Positions 1 to 7,194 of a stretch of 11,678 nucleotides of DNA are shown here, piece by piece; the first letter of the stretch is position 1; each line of letters opens with the position of its first letter. Source of the DNA: Hyphomicrobiaceae bacterium (lineage in GTDB: Bacteria > Pseudomonadota > Alphaproteobacteria > Rhizobiales > Hyphomicrobiaceae); contig JAGRKR010000237.1 of the NCBI GenBank assembly GCA_020442225.1, positions 1 to 11,678 on the forward strand. Reading direction: 5' to 3'. Made by a program: the position numbers and the translations under genes. The notes under the pieces are model-generated. The model saw only the letters and a list, made by a program, of their open reading frames with translations. It did no database searches and was not told the DNA's origin.

Positions 1-1017
1 GAAATCCCAGTGCGGGTAGTCGGTGGCGAACATCAGCCGGTCGATACCGATCCAGTCGATCACGTCGGTCAGATGCTTGCGCCGCTCCGGCTCCTCCATC
101 GGCTGCGTCGTCATCCAGACGTGCTCGCGGATGTACTCGGACGGCAGACGCTTCAGGTGAGGGGTCTCGTCGCGCATGCGCTTCCAGTTGCGGTCGAGCC
201 GCCACGAGAGCGCCGGCAGCCAGGCGAAGCCCGATTCGATCAGCACGACCTTGAGGCTGGGGAAATGCTCGAACACGCCCTCGAGGACCATGCTGGAGAG
301 CAGGGCCTGACAGCACTGGGCGTGGCCACTCATCTCCTCGATATAGTAGGAGGGCCAGCCGCTGCCCGTGACGGGGTAGCCGCCGTAACCGAAAGCATGG
401 ATGCCGATGGGCAGGTTGTTGCGCGCGGCCGCCTCGTAGATCGGCCAGTAGCGGCGCTGGCCGAGGGGCTCGGCCGTCCGGCTCATGAGCAGAACCTGCA
501 CGAAGTGCGGCGAGCCGGCCCAGTGCTCGATTTCGGCGGCGGCGGCCCGGCCGTCCTCGTAGGGCACCACGATCGAGGCCTTGAGGCGCGCGTCCTTCTC
601 CGTCCATTCCGCGACCTGCCACTCATTCATGGCGCGCGCGAGGGCGGCGCCGAAGTCGAGGTTCTGCACGGCGCCGGGCGACGGCGTGATGGCATTGAGG
701 ATGCCGAGCTCGACATTGTTCGGGTCGAGATGCTGAGCGGCCATGAAAGCGACATCGGTGCCGGGCTTGCCGCCGTCCGGCAGGTAGGTGTCGCGGCGGC
801 AGGCGTCCGGCTGGCCTTTCGGGTAGGCCGGACCCTTCTGGTAGCCGTGCCTCGGAAGCGCGCCGTAGGTCGCGTAATGCCTGCGCCAGCGCTCCGACAG
901 GAAGGGGTCGAGCGAATTCGCCGCCTTGGGCCGGGGATGGATGTCCCCGTCGGCGATCGCCAGGCCGACACGCGCGGCCGCCTTGATCTGGTTGCGGTCC
1001 CGAACCTCGATGTTCAC
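1..1017 (-). CDS. Amidohydrolase_2 family metal-dependent hydrolase/decarboxylase, C-terminus cut by window edge
   Basis: 339 residues are visible; the gene runs off the left edge just after the C-terminal motif ATDYPHWDF. It belongs to the amidohydrolase_2 (COG2159) TIM-barrel family, which includes ACMSD-type and resorcylate-type decarboxylases and related C-C hydrolases. Visible family marks are an N-terminal D-G-D-I-H-P (residues 23-28, His27), a central L-P-I-G-I-H with a likely metal His, the strand K-V-V-L-I-E-S-G-F with W-L-P, and Asp333 in T-D-Y-P-H-W. The start is a GTG at 1017 that overlaps the TGA of the upstream paralogue (GTGA), with GGAGG seven bases before it, so translation is probably coupled. 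By eye about half its residues match the neighbouring amidohydrolase, indicating an old tandem duplication. The substrate is unknown; linkage to a TRAP uptake system suggests a carboxylate. Family assignment is firm, reaction is not. Confidence 0.9.
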   Translation of the reverse strand, partial: MNIEVRDRNQIKAAARVGLAIADGDIHPRPKAANSLDPFLSERWRRHYATYGALPRHGYQKGPAYPKGQPDACRRDTYLPDGGKPGTDVAFMAAQHLDPNNVELGILNAITPSPGAVQNLDFGAALARAMNEWQVAEWTEKDARLKASIVVPYEDGRAAAAEIEHWAGSPHFVQVLLMSRTAEPLGQRRYWPIYEAAARNNLPIGIHAFGYGGYPVTGSGWPSYYIEEMSGHAQCCQALLSSMVLEGVFEHFPSLKVVLIESGFAWLPALSWRLDRNWKRMRDETPHLKRLPSEYIREHVWMTTQPMEEPERRKHLTDVIDWIGIDRLMFATDYPHWDF

Positions 1018-2081
1018 GGCGCTTCCTCCCTCAGGCGAGAGTATGTCTCGAGCGGATTGTCCAGAAGTATCTTACGAACGAGGTCGCGAGGCAAACCCGG
1101 CGGCAGCGCATCGCCGCCGTCGAACTGCCAGTGCGGATAATCCGTTGAAAAGAGCAGGAAATCATCGCTGCCCATATGGTCGAGCACCTTGGCGAGCGCA
1201 TCCGGGCTTTCCGGCGCGTCGAGCGGCTGGAGCGTGAATCGCACGTGGTCACGGACGATGTCCTGGGGCGGTCGATCCACCCAGGGGATCTCCATCTTGA
1301 GGCCGCGCCAGTATTTGTGCAGTCGCCACACGAAGGCCGGCAGCCAGGTGAAGCCGGACTCGATCAGAACCACCTTGAGCGCTGGGAACTTCGCGAACAC
1401 GCCCTCGGCGATGAGGCTCGCGAGTTGCGCCTGGAAGGCCTGGGCCTGGGCGACGTAGTCCTCGGTGTAATAGCTCGGCCAGCCGACGGAGGTGACGGGA
1501 TGGCGGTAGCCGCTGCCTGCATGGATGCCGATGGGCAGGCCGTGACGCTCGGCGGCGGCGTAGATCGGCCAGTGATGACGCCGGCCGAGCATGGTCTCGC
1601 CCATGACCAGCAGCAGCACCTGTACGAAGCGCCGATCGGGCGCCCAGCGTTCGATCTCCTCGACGGCCATCTCCGCGTTCTGGATCGGCACGACGATGGA
1701 GGCGCGCAACCGCGGCTCCTTGTCGAGCCATTCCCGGGCGATCCACTCGTTCACGGCGCGCGCGAAGACAGCGGCCATATCCTCGCTGAAGAGGAGCTGG
1801 ATGCCGTAGAGGCAATTGCAGATGGCGAGGCGCGAACCGAAGGCGTCGAGGGCCTGGCGTTGTACGAGCTCGAGGTTGGCGCCGGCCTTGCCTGTTGCCG
1901 GCCGCCAGTCGGGCCGCGCGCTCAACGGCGCCTCGGTCGGATAGCTGATGGAATCGAGCTCGTGGACGCCTCGCTCGACGACGGTTTCCCGCCAATGGTC
2001 GTCGAGATAGGGGAGCAGGGCCTTGAGGCTCGGCACTGCCGGATGGATGTCGCAATCGATAGGCCTGATGTCGGCGAGCAT
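1014..2081 (-). CDS. Amidohydrolase_2 family metal-dependent hydrolase/decarboxylase
   Basis: A complete 355-residue protein, a usual length for COG2159 enzymes. The N-terminal metal motif is I-D-C-D-I-H-P (Asp9, Asp11, His13). The central strand motif L-P-I-G-I-H-A puts a likely metal or catalytic His at 187. A V-V-L-I-E-S-G-F strand and W-L-P follow, and the C-terminal F-S-T-D-Y-P-H-W carries Asp314, the expected late metal ligand. No signal peptide is seen, so it is cytoplasmic. The ATG at 2081 is chosen because AGAGGA lies five bases upstream and the metal motif then sits at the usual distance from the N-terminus; an in-frame GTG at 2120 is the alternative. It follows the TRAP permease gene by 95 bases and overlaps the next amidohydrolase by four. 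A role in breaking down the transported compound is inferred from position. Confidence 0.92.
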   Translation of the reverse strand: MLADIRPIDCDIHPAVPSLKALLPYLDDHWRETVVERGVHELDSISYPTEAPLSARPDWRPATGKAGANLELVQRQALDAFGSRLAICNCLYGIQLLFSEDMAAVFARAVNEWIAREWLDKEPRLRASIVVPIQNAEMAVEEIERWAPDRRFVQVLLLVMGETMLGRRHHWPIYAAAERHGLPIGIHAGSGYRHPVTSVGWPSYYTEDYVAQAQAFQAQLASLIAEGVFAKFPALKVVLIESGFTWLPAFVWRLHKYWRGLKMEIPWVDRPPQDIVRDHVRFTLQPLDAPESPDALAKVLDHMGSDDFLLFSTDYPHWQFDGGDALPPGLPRDLVRKILLDNPLETYSRLREEAP

Positions 2082-2116
2082 TTCGGTCCTCTGACAAGCG
2101 CCAGCGGCAGCAACGA

Positions 2117-2167
2117 TCACCCGTTCGCGCGATCTTGTCCAGACTTTCGGGCGCGTGCGATGTTCAT
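2117..2167 (-). other. Possible 16-codon small ORF in permease-amidohydrolase gap
   Basis: In the 95-base gap between the permease and the first amidohydrolase there is an ATG at 2167 preceded by a purine-rich GAGGGGGAAGG. It opens a 16-residue frame (MNIARARKSGQDRANG) ending in TGA at 2119-2117. It has no recognisable homology. It could be a translated coupling or leader ORF, or chance in GC-rich DNA. Only the ribosome-site-like sequence supports it. Confidence 0.2.
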
Positions 2168-2176
2168 CCTTCCCCC

Positions 2177-4276
2177 TCAGGCGGGAGCCGGCGGGGGACG
2201 TCGCAGCGCCAGCATCTGCTGGATCAGCACCGGCACGAGCACGGCGATGGCGATCATGTCGGTCTTGCTGCCCGGCACCACCAGCATCAGGCCGCCGATG
2301 CCGAGGAGCCAGCGGAACAATCCCGGCACAATGCGCAGCGCGTATCCGGTCAAGGCCATGCCGAGCAGGAAGACGCCGGCCGCGCAACTCGCGGTCGTCT
2401 GCAGGAACTTGGCCCAAGTGAAGTGGTCCGGCAGCACGATCAGCATGGCTGGCGAGTAGCAGAACACGAACGGCACCAGCACCTTGGCATTGCCGAGCTT
2501 GAAGGCGGCGGTTCCGGTTCGCCAGGGATTGGAGCCTGCGATCGCGGCTGCGGCATAGGCGGAGGTGCAAACGGGTGGCGTGATCTCCGAGATGATGCCG
2601 TAGTACAGCACGAACAGGTGCGTGGCGAGCGGCGGGATGCCGAGGTTCGTGAAGGCCGGCTGCGCCACGGTGACGAGCATGATGTAGAGGGCCGTCGTCG
2701 GTACACCAGCACCCATCAGGATGCAGCTCACGGCGATGAAGACCATGGAGATGAAGACGGCGGCATCCTGCACCGTGTAGAGCGTGAACGGCAGCCATGA
2801 GACCAGCGCGTAGGCCGGCTGGGCGAGCTGCAGCGCGGCATTGGTCACCATGAAGCCCATGCGGAAGGCGAGGCCCGTCAGCGTGATGACGGCGACCACG
2901 ACGCCGACCGCGGCGCAGATGGCGCCGACCGCCAGTGCGCTTCGTCCGCCTTCGTAGAAGGCCTCGAGCACGTCGCGGATCGTCATGCGGTGCATTGGAT
3001 TGACGAGCCCGACCACGATGGCCGAGGTGATCCCCCAGAAGGCGGCCATGTACGGCGTGTAGCCGGAGAACAGCACGTAGAGGAGGACGAAGAGCGGGAT
3101 GGCGGACGGCCAGCCGCGCTTGAGAACAGGGCCGAGTCGCGGGATATCAGCCGGATCCTGGCCTTTGAGGCCGAGCTTCTTCGCCTCGAAGTGCACGATC
3201 GTCAGAACGCCCAGGTAATGCATGAGCGCCGGCATGATCGCGGCGATGGCAATGCTCGAGTAGGGCATGTTGAGGTATTCGGCCATGATGAAGGCCGCAG
3301 CGCCCATGATCGGCGGCGTGACCTGGCCGCCGGCGCTCGAGGCGGCCTCGACACCGCCGGCGAAATGTCCGGGGTAGCCGAGCCGCTTCATGTTCGGGAT
3401 GGTGAGCGAGCCCGTCGAGACGACGTTGGCGACGGCCGAGCCGGAGATCGTGCCGAAGAAGGCCGACGAGACGACGGAGACCTTGGCGGGGCCGCCGGTG
3501 AAGCGCCCGGCGATGATCGTCGAGATGTCGACGAAGAGCTGGCCAAGCCCCATGCGCTGAGCCACGGCGCCGAACAGCACGAAATGGAACACCACTGTCG
3601 AGGCGACCCACAGCGGGATGCCGAAAATGCCCTCGGAGGGGAAATAGACGTTGTTGACGAACTGGTTCCAGTTCACGCCGGGATGCTTCAGGATGTCGAG
3701 CGGCATGTACGGCCCGAACAGCGCAAAGCAGGCGAACAGAACAACGATGATCGGCAGCACCAGCCCGATCGTGCGCCGCGTCGCCTCGAGCACCAGCAGG
3801 ATCAGGATCGAGCCGAAGAAGACGTCGATCGGGGCGGGATTGCCCTGGCGCAGCGCCTGTGTCTTGACCGAAAGATGCCAGCCGAAGAGCTGGAGGTCGA
3901 GGCCTTCCCAGGAGACGCCGATCCACAGTGCTGAGGCGATGCCGAGCAGCCCCAGCAGCCAGTCGTAGAGCGGGACCCCGCCCGGTGCGAGCATGCCGCC
4001 GCGGGGCGTCGCGGAGGCGGCGCTCGAGCGGTTGACGATCGGGAACAGGATGAAGATCAGCAGCAGCACACCAGAGAGGTGGATGCCCATGTGCCAGTAG
4101 TCGACGGGGATGCCGGTGCCGGCGGTGATGTAGTGATAGCCAGCGAAGACGACGAGGAAAATGAAGACGAAGGCGCCGAGGAACGTGCCCGGCGTGCGCA
4201 TGCGCCGCTCGGATTCGTACTCCTCCTCGATCTCCTTGGCGCGCTTTGCGTCAAGCTTCTCGCTCTCGCTCGCCAT
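2177..4276 (-). CDS. TRAP transporter permease, fused 4TM/12TM (DctQ-DctM type)
   Basis: The inner-membrane permease of a tripartite ATP-independent periplasmic transporter, expected to import an organic acid using an ion gradient. It has 699 residues, the normal size for the TRAP 4TM/12TM fusion family that works with TAXI binding proteins. An acidic, charged cytoplasmic N-terminus (about 1-33) precedes the DctQ-like helices (about 34-200); the rest is the DctM-like channel. Family signatures are G-G-P-A-K-V-S-V-V-S-S-A-F-F-G-T-I-S-G-S near residue 260, followed by the N-M-K-R-L-G-Y segment and a G-G-Q-V-T-P-P-I-M-G motif. The ATG at 4276 has only a weak G-rich site upstream. It lies 101 bases downstream of the binding-protein gene, with a strong hairpin between, and 95 bases upstream of the amidohydrolases. 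Substrate unknown. Confidence 0.95.
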   Translation of the reverse strand: MASESEKLDAKRAKEIEEEYESERRMRTPGTFLGAFVFIFLVVFAGYHYITAGTGIPVDYWHMGIHLSGVLLLIFILFPIVNRSSAASATPRGGMLAPGGVPLYDWLLGLLGIASALWIGVSWEGLDLQLFGWHLSVKTQALRQGNPAPIDVFFGSILILLVLEATRRTIGLVLPIIVVLFACFALFGPYMPLDILKHPGVNWNQFVNNVYFPSEGIFGIPLWVASTVVFHFVLFGAVAQRMGLGQLFVDISTIIAGRFTGGPAKVSVVSSAFFGTISGSAVANVVSTGSLTIPNMKRLGYPGHFAGGVEAASSAGGQVTPPIMGAAAFIMAEYLNMPYSSIAIAAIMPALMHYLGVLTIVHFEAKKLGLKGQDPADIPRLGPVLKRGWPSAIPLFVLLYVLFSGYTPYMAAFWGITSAIVVGLVNPMHRMTIRDVLEAFYEGGRSALAVGAICAAVGVVVAVITLTGLAFRMGFMVTNAALQLAQPAYALVSWLPFTLYTVQDAAVFISMVFIAVSCILMGAGVPTTALYIMLVTVAQPAFTNLGIPPLATHLFVLYYGIISEITPPVCTSAYAAAAIAGSNPWRTGTAAFKLGNAKVLVPFVFCYSPAMLIVLPDHFTWAKFLQTTASCAAGVFLLGMALTGYALRIVPGLFRWLLGIGGLMLVVPGSKTDMIAIAVLVPVLIQQMLALRRPPPAPA

Positions 4277-4313
4277 GGCATGGCCCCCGTCTCGCCGTGT
4301 CGTGAATGCAGGA

Positions 4314-4347
4314 CGGCCGGTGCGCGGTTCTTGCCACGCACCGGCCG
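4314..4347 (-). promoter_or_regulatory. Intercistronic 11-bp stem-loop between TAXI binding protein and permease
   Basis: Arms CGGCCGGTGCG (4314-4324) and CGCACCGGCCG (4337-4347) are exact reverse complements, with a 12-base loop. It lies 30 bases past the binding-protein stop and 37 bases before the permease start. There is no T-run after it on the transcribed strand, so it is not a standard intrinsic terminator. Intercistronic hairpins behind binding-protein genes often stabilise the upstream message or partly reduce read-through, raising binding protein over permease; that role here is inference. Confidence 0.6.
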
Positions 4348-4377
4348 CCGGTCGATGTCAAGGGTGGAAGTCCGGCC

Positions 4378-5382
4378 TCACTTGATGAGGCCCTTCTCCC
4401 TGTAGAATTTCTCCGCGCCGGGGTGCAGCGGAGTCTTCACCGCCTTGAGCGCGCTTGCGAGCAGCATGACCTTGGCCTTGGCGTGGCCGGAGTCGAACAG
4501 CTTGCGGGAGTTGTTGTTCCAGAGCGCGGCGGTGATGTCGTAGACGAGCTTCTCCGGCACGTCGGCGCTGACGACCCACTGTGCGCCCACGGCCACGGTC
4601 TTCACGTCCTTGGTCTGGCCCTCGTAGGTGCCGGCCTTGATGACGTCGTCGTAGTAGTAGGGCACGACCTTGAGGAAGGCGGCGCGCTCGGCATCGGACA
4701 TCTCGTAGAGCTTCATGCCCTTGGTGGCGGCGAGCTGGGTGATGGCCGAGAGCGGCGTGCCGCCGACCACGAAGAAGGCATCGATCTGGCCGTCAGCGAG
4801 GCGGTCGGCGCTCTGCTGCGTGTTGAGCTCGGCAGCCTTGATGTCCGTCTTGGATATGCCGAAGATCTTCAGCAGCTCGAGGACCACGACCTGGGTTCCG
4901 GAGCCTGCCGGGAAGATGCCGACGCGCTTGCCCTTGAGATCCTTGAGGCTCGCAATCGTGGAGCCCTTCGGCAGGACGAGGTGCATGTGTTCGGGGAAGA
5001 GATTGGCGATGACGCGGATCTTCCCGTACTTCTTGTCGAATTTGCCGAGGCCGTTGTACGCCTGGAAGACGATGTCGGCGGCGGCCAGCCCGGATTCCAT
5101 CTGCCCGGTCTGCACGGCCGTGACGTTGGCCACCGAGGCGTTGGAGGACTGGGCGATAGCGACGAGGCCGGGCACGCCGCAGGCGCCGCCCTTGTCGCAC
5201 GGACGCGAGCCCGGCGGGGCAGAGATGGCATTGGCGATGAGGCCGCCGATCGGGAAATACGTGCCGCCTGCGCCTCCCGTGCCGATGCGGAAGAATTTCA
5301 TTTCCTGGGCAGCAGCCAGGGTGGAGCCGAGCGCTACGACCAGCGCGGCTGCCCCCGCGAATGCGTACTTGAGACGTCTCAT
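4378..5382 (-). CDS. TAXI family TRAP transporter solute-binding protein
   Basis: The periplasmic substrate-binding subunit that delivers ligand to the fused permease encoded downstream. It has 334 residues. A Sec signal peptide (positive M-R-R-L-K, hydrophobic core, cleavage probably after Ala25 in T-L-A-A-A) fits a secreted receptor. TAXI marks include F-F-R-I-G-T-G-G-A-G-G-T-Y-F at 30-43, the V-T-A-V-Q-T-G-Q segment at 88-95, K-R-V-G-I-F-P-A-G-S-G-T at 152-163 and a later D-A-F-F-V-V-G-G motif. Cys62 and Cys68 (C-D-K-G-G-A-C) may form a disulphide in the periplasm. The ATG at 5382 is fixed by AAGGAGG eight bases upstream and by the signal peptide; the frame stays open upstream but shows no family sequence. 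First gene of the minus-strand operon. TAXI proteins have been linked to glutamate and other carboxylates, but this ligand cannot be predicted. Confidence 0.95.
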   Translation of the reverse strand: MRRLKYAFAGAAALVVALGSTLAAAQEMKFFRIGTGGAGGTYFPIGGLIANAISAPPGSRPCDKGGACGVPGLVAIAQSSNASVANVTAVQTGQMESGLAAADIVFQAYNGLGKFDKKYGKIRVIANLFPEHMHLVLPKGSTIASLKDLKGKRVGIFPAGSGTQVVVLELLKIFGISKTDIKAAELNTQQSADRLADGQIDAFFVVGGTPLSAITQLAATKGMKLYEMSDAERAAFLKVVPYYYDDVIKAGTYEGQTKDVKTVAVGAQWVVSADVPEKLVYDITAALWNNNSRKLFDSGHAKAKVMLLASALKAVKTPLHPGAEKFYREKGLIK

Positions 5383-5453
5383 CCGATCCTCCTTCAACAG
5401 GGGTTGCGGTTCGCCGTGCGGCACGACAACGAAGCTCACTGACGACCCCGGAC

Positions 5454-5482
5454 AGTTTCGCATTCCAGAGGCGAGGTGCCAA
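5454..5482 (-). promoter_or_regulatory. Candidate sigma70-type promoter for the TRAP-amidohydrolase operon
   Basis: On the minus strand TTGGCA (5482-5477) matches five of six -35 consensus bases. It is followed after exactly 17 bases by GAAACT (5459-5454), a poor -10. It sits about 70 bases upstream of the binding-protein start, inside the 208-base divergent region 5383-5590 shared with the DadA-like gene. I see no convincing promoter for the plus-strand gene in that region. Pattern match by eye only. Confidence 0.3.
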
Positions 5483-5590
5483 CTGGTACTGTAGTCTGAC
5501 GCGCGGGTCTCGTTACCGGGGCATCGAGCGAAGCTCCCGCATGTCTTGGCCGGGGGGCGAAGGTATGAAGGCAGGGGCACGTCAGCGACC

Positions 5591-6844
5591 ATGGAAAAAC
5601 GCGTCGTCGTGATCGGGGCGGGCATCGTCGGCGTGTGCTCGGCTCTGGAGCTTGCCCGCCGCGGGGCGAAGGTGACGCTGGTCGATCGCCAGGAGCCGGG
5701 TATGGCCTGCTCCTGGGGCAACGCCGGGGCGCTGGCGTCCTGGTATTGTGTGCCGATGGCCATGCCGGGCCTGCACAAGAAGGTTCCGCGCATGCTCCTC
5801 GACCCGGAGGGGCCATTGTCGCTGCGGCTCGGCGCCTTGCCGCGCACGCTGCCCTGGCTCTGGCGCTTCCACCGGCAGGCGCGGGAGGAGACGGCGCGGC
5901 AGGTCTCGGAGCCGCTCTTCGCCCTCTATCATTCCAGCGTCGAGCTGCACGAGGGGCTGGCGCGGGAGGCCGGTGCGCAGGCTCTCATTCGCTCGACGCG
6001 CTACCTCTATCTCTACCGCAAGCCCGAGGACTACAACCCGAACGCGCTGGAGTGGCAGCTTCGCCGCCAGTACGGCGCCGAAATCGAGGTTCATGACGGT
6101 GTGGAAGCCATCCGTGAGCTGGAGCCATCGCTGGCGCCGGTCTACCGGCGCGCGGTCACGGTCGGTCCGCTGGCGCGCACGCTGGAGCCCTATCGCCTGA
6201 CCGTGGCCTATGCGGATCTTCTGCGGCGGATGGGCGGGACGGTCCTGCAGGCGGAGGTAACGAGGCTCGAGTCGTCGCCCGCGGGGGTGAGCGTCGTGAC
6301 GCGCGGCCAGCGGCTCGCGGCCGACCTCGCGGTGGTCGCGGCAGGAGCCTGGTCGGCGGATCTCGTACGGTCGCTCGGCGTGCGGCTGCCGCTGATCGCC
6401 GAGCGCGGCTATCACATGACGTTCGCGGACCCCGGCGTGGAGCTGACGCACTGCGTGCATCCGACGGACCGCTCGCTGCTGATCACCTCCCAACTCGGCG
6501 GCTTGCGCCTGGCGGGCACCGACGAGCTCGCCGGCCCCGACGATGCCCCGCGCTGGCGGCGCGCCGAGATCATGCGCAAGATTGCGGCAGAGCTTTTCCC
6601 CTCCGCGAACCTCGGCAAGGGCACGCGCTGGATGGGACCGCGCCCGGGCTTTCCCGATACGCTGCCGGCGATCGGGCCGCTACCCGGCCATCCCAATGTG
6701 CTGATGGCGTGCGGGCATGGTCACGTCGGCTTGACGGGAGCGCCGATGACAGGGCGCATGATCGCCGCTCTCGCGGCCGGCGAGTCGCTGAACATCGACG
6801 TCACCCCGTACGCGCCAGGGCGCTTTTCCGCTCGCCGGGCGTGA
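5591..6844 (+). CDS. FAD-dependent D-amino acid dehydrogenase-like oxidoreductase (DadA/DAO family)
   Basis: A 417-residue flavoprotein of the D-amino acid oxidase/DadA family (COG0665), expected to oxidise the C-N bond of a D-amino acid, proline derivative or related amine. The Rossmann FAD motif V-V-V-I-G-A-G-I-V-G is at residues 5-14, ending in an acidic strand (L-V-D-R). S-W-G-N-A-G follows at the usual place, with P-M-A-M-P-G-L after it. The C-terminal half has E-R-G-Y-H, a G-L-R-L-A-G-T-D-E strand, W-M-G-P-R-P-G-F-P-D and a G-H-G-H-V-G-L motif, all typical. The ATG at 5591 puts the FAD motif at the N-terminus as usual; only a weak AGGCAGGGG site precedes it. Divergent from the TRAP operon, so a shared inducer is possible but unproven. 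It ends 17 bases before the convergent small secreted protein gene. The exact substrate is not predictable. Confidence 0.9.
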   Translation: MEKRVVVIGAGIVGVCSALELARRGAKVTLVDRQEPGMACSWGNAGALASWYCVPMAMPGLHKKVPRMLLDPEGPLSLRLGALPRTLPWLWRFHRQAREETARQVSEPLFALYHSSVELHEGLAREAGAQALIRSTRYLYLYRKPEDYNPNALEWQLRRQYGAEIEVHDGVEAIRELEPSLAPVYRRAVTVGPLARTLEPYRLTVAYADLLRRMGGTVLQAEVTRLESSPAGVSVVTRGQRLAADLAVVAAGAWSADLVRSLGVRLPLIAERGYHMTFADPGVELTHCVHPTDRSLLITSQLGGLRLAGTDELAGPDDAPRWRRAEIMRKIAAELFPSANLGKGTRWMGPRPGFPDTLPAIGPLPGHPNVLMACGHGHVGLTGAPMTGRMIAALAAGESLNIDVTPYAPGRFSARRA

Positions 6845-6861
6845 CGCCGCAGTGCGTGCGA

Positions 6862-7173
6862 TTAGTCGCGGCCGCCGGGAGAATCCTCGCGCAACGTCTC
6901 CCAGAAGTCGAGCTTCTGGCGGCGCAGGGTCTCCGCACAGTCGAATTCGCAGCCGATCCACGTCCCGCCGGGCAGGCGTAGTTCCATGCCATGCGGTCCG
7001 CGCCGCACCGGCACGGTCAGCGAGCCGTTGCCATACTGGCTGTGCGCGGTGATCGTACCCTCGCTGCTGCGCCGCTTGCGGGCCGCATCGGCATCCGTGA
7101 CGGTCGCCAGCCCAACGCCCGCTGCGATCACGGCGAGGATGGCAACGCTCTTGCACGACGGTCGTGTGCGCAT
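6862..7173 (-). CDS. Small secreted protein of unknown function with C-x3-C motif
   Basis: A 103-residue protein. A clear Sec signal peptide (M-R-T-R, then hydrophobic residues 10-25, probable cleavage after Ala30 in A-D-A) is followed by a basic patch A-R-K-R-R. The mature part ends in a compact motif, L-P-G-G-T-W-I-G-C-E-F-D-C (67-79), then the run T-L-R-R-Q-K-L-D-F-W (82-91). From memory, similar W-x2-C-x3-C-x3-L-R endings occur in small hypothetical proteins of Hyphomicrobiales; their function is unknown to me. Cys75 and Cys79 could form a disulphide or bind a metal. The ATG at 7173 is chosen because AAGGAG lies four bases upstream; an ATG at 7191 would bury that site inside the gene. It is convergent with the DadA-like gene and divergent from the ceramidase gene. 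Confidence 0.75.
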   Translation of the reverse strand: MRTRPSCKSVAILAVIAAGVGLATVTDADAARKRRSSEGTITAHSQYGNGSLTVPVRRGPHGMELRLPGGTWIGCEFDCAETLRRQKLDFWETLREDSPGGRD

Positions 7174-7194
7174 GACACTCCTTCTCCGCATCCG

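Noticed and set aside
10..1140. 376-codon plus-strand open frame opposite the truncated amidohydrolase
   Set aside because: It crosses the junction of two real minus-strand genes and has no family features.
1176..2459. 427-codon plus-strand open frame opposite the amidohydrolase and permease genes
   Set aside because: It is antisense to a gene with clear family motifs, its product resembles no family, and long antisense frames are common in GC-rich codon-biased DNA.
2082..2798. N-terminal extension of the amidohydrolase into the permease gene
   Set aside because: The extension overlaps the permease coding region and is R/H-rich shadow sequence; ATG 2081 has a ribosome site and fits family length.
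4306..5442. 378-codon plus-strand open frame opposite the TAXI binding protein
   Set aside because: The minus strand encodes a protein with signal peptide, ribosome site and TAXI motifs; the antisense product is low-complexity and unrecognisable.
5582..6493. 303-codon minus-strand frame opposite the DadA-like gene
   Set aside because: It is arginine-rich shadow sequence; the plus strand carries a complete FAD-binding protein.
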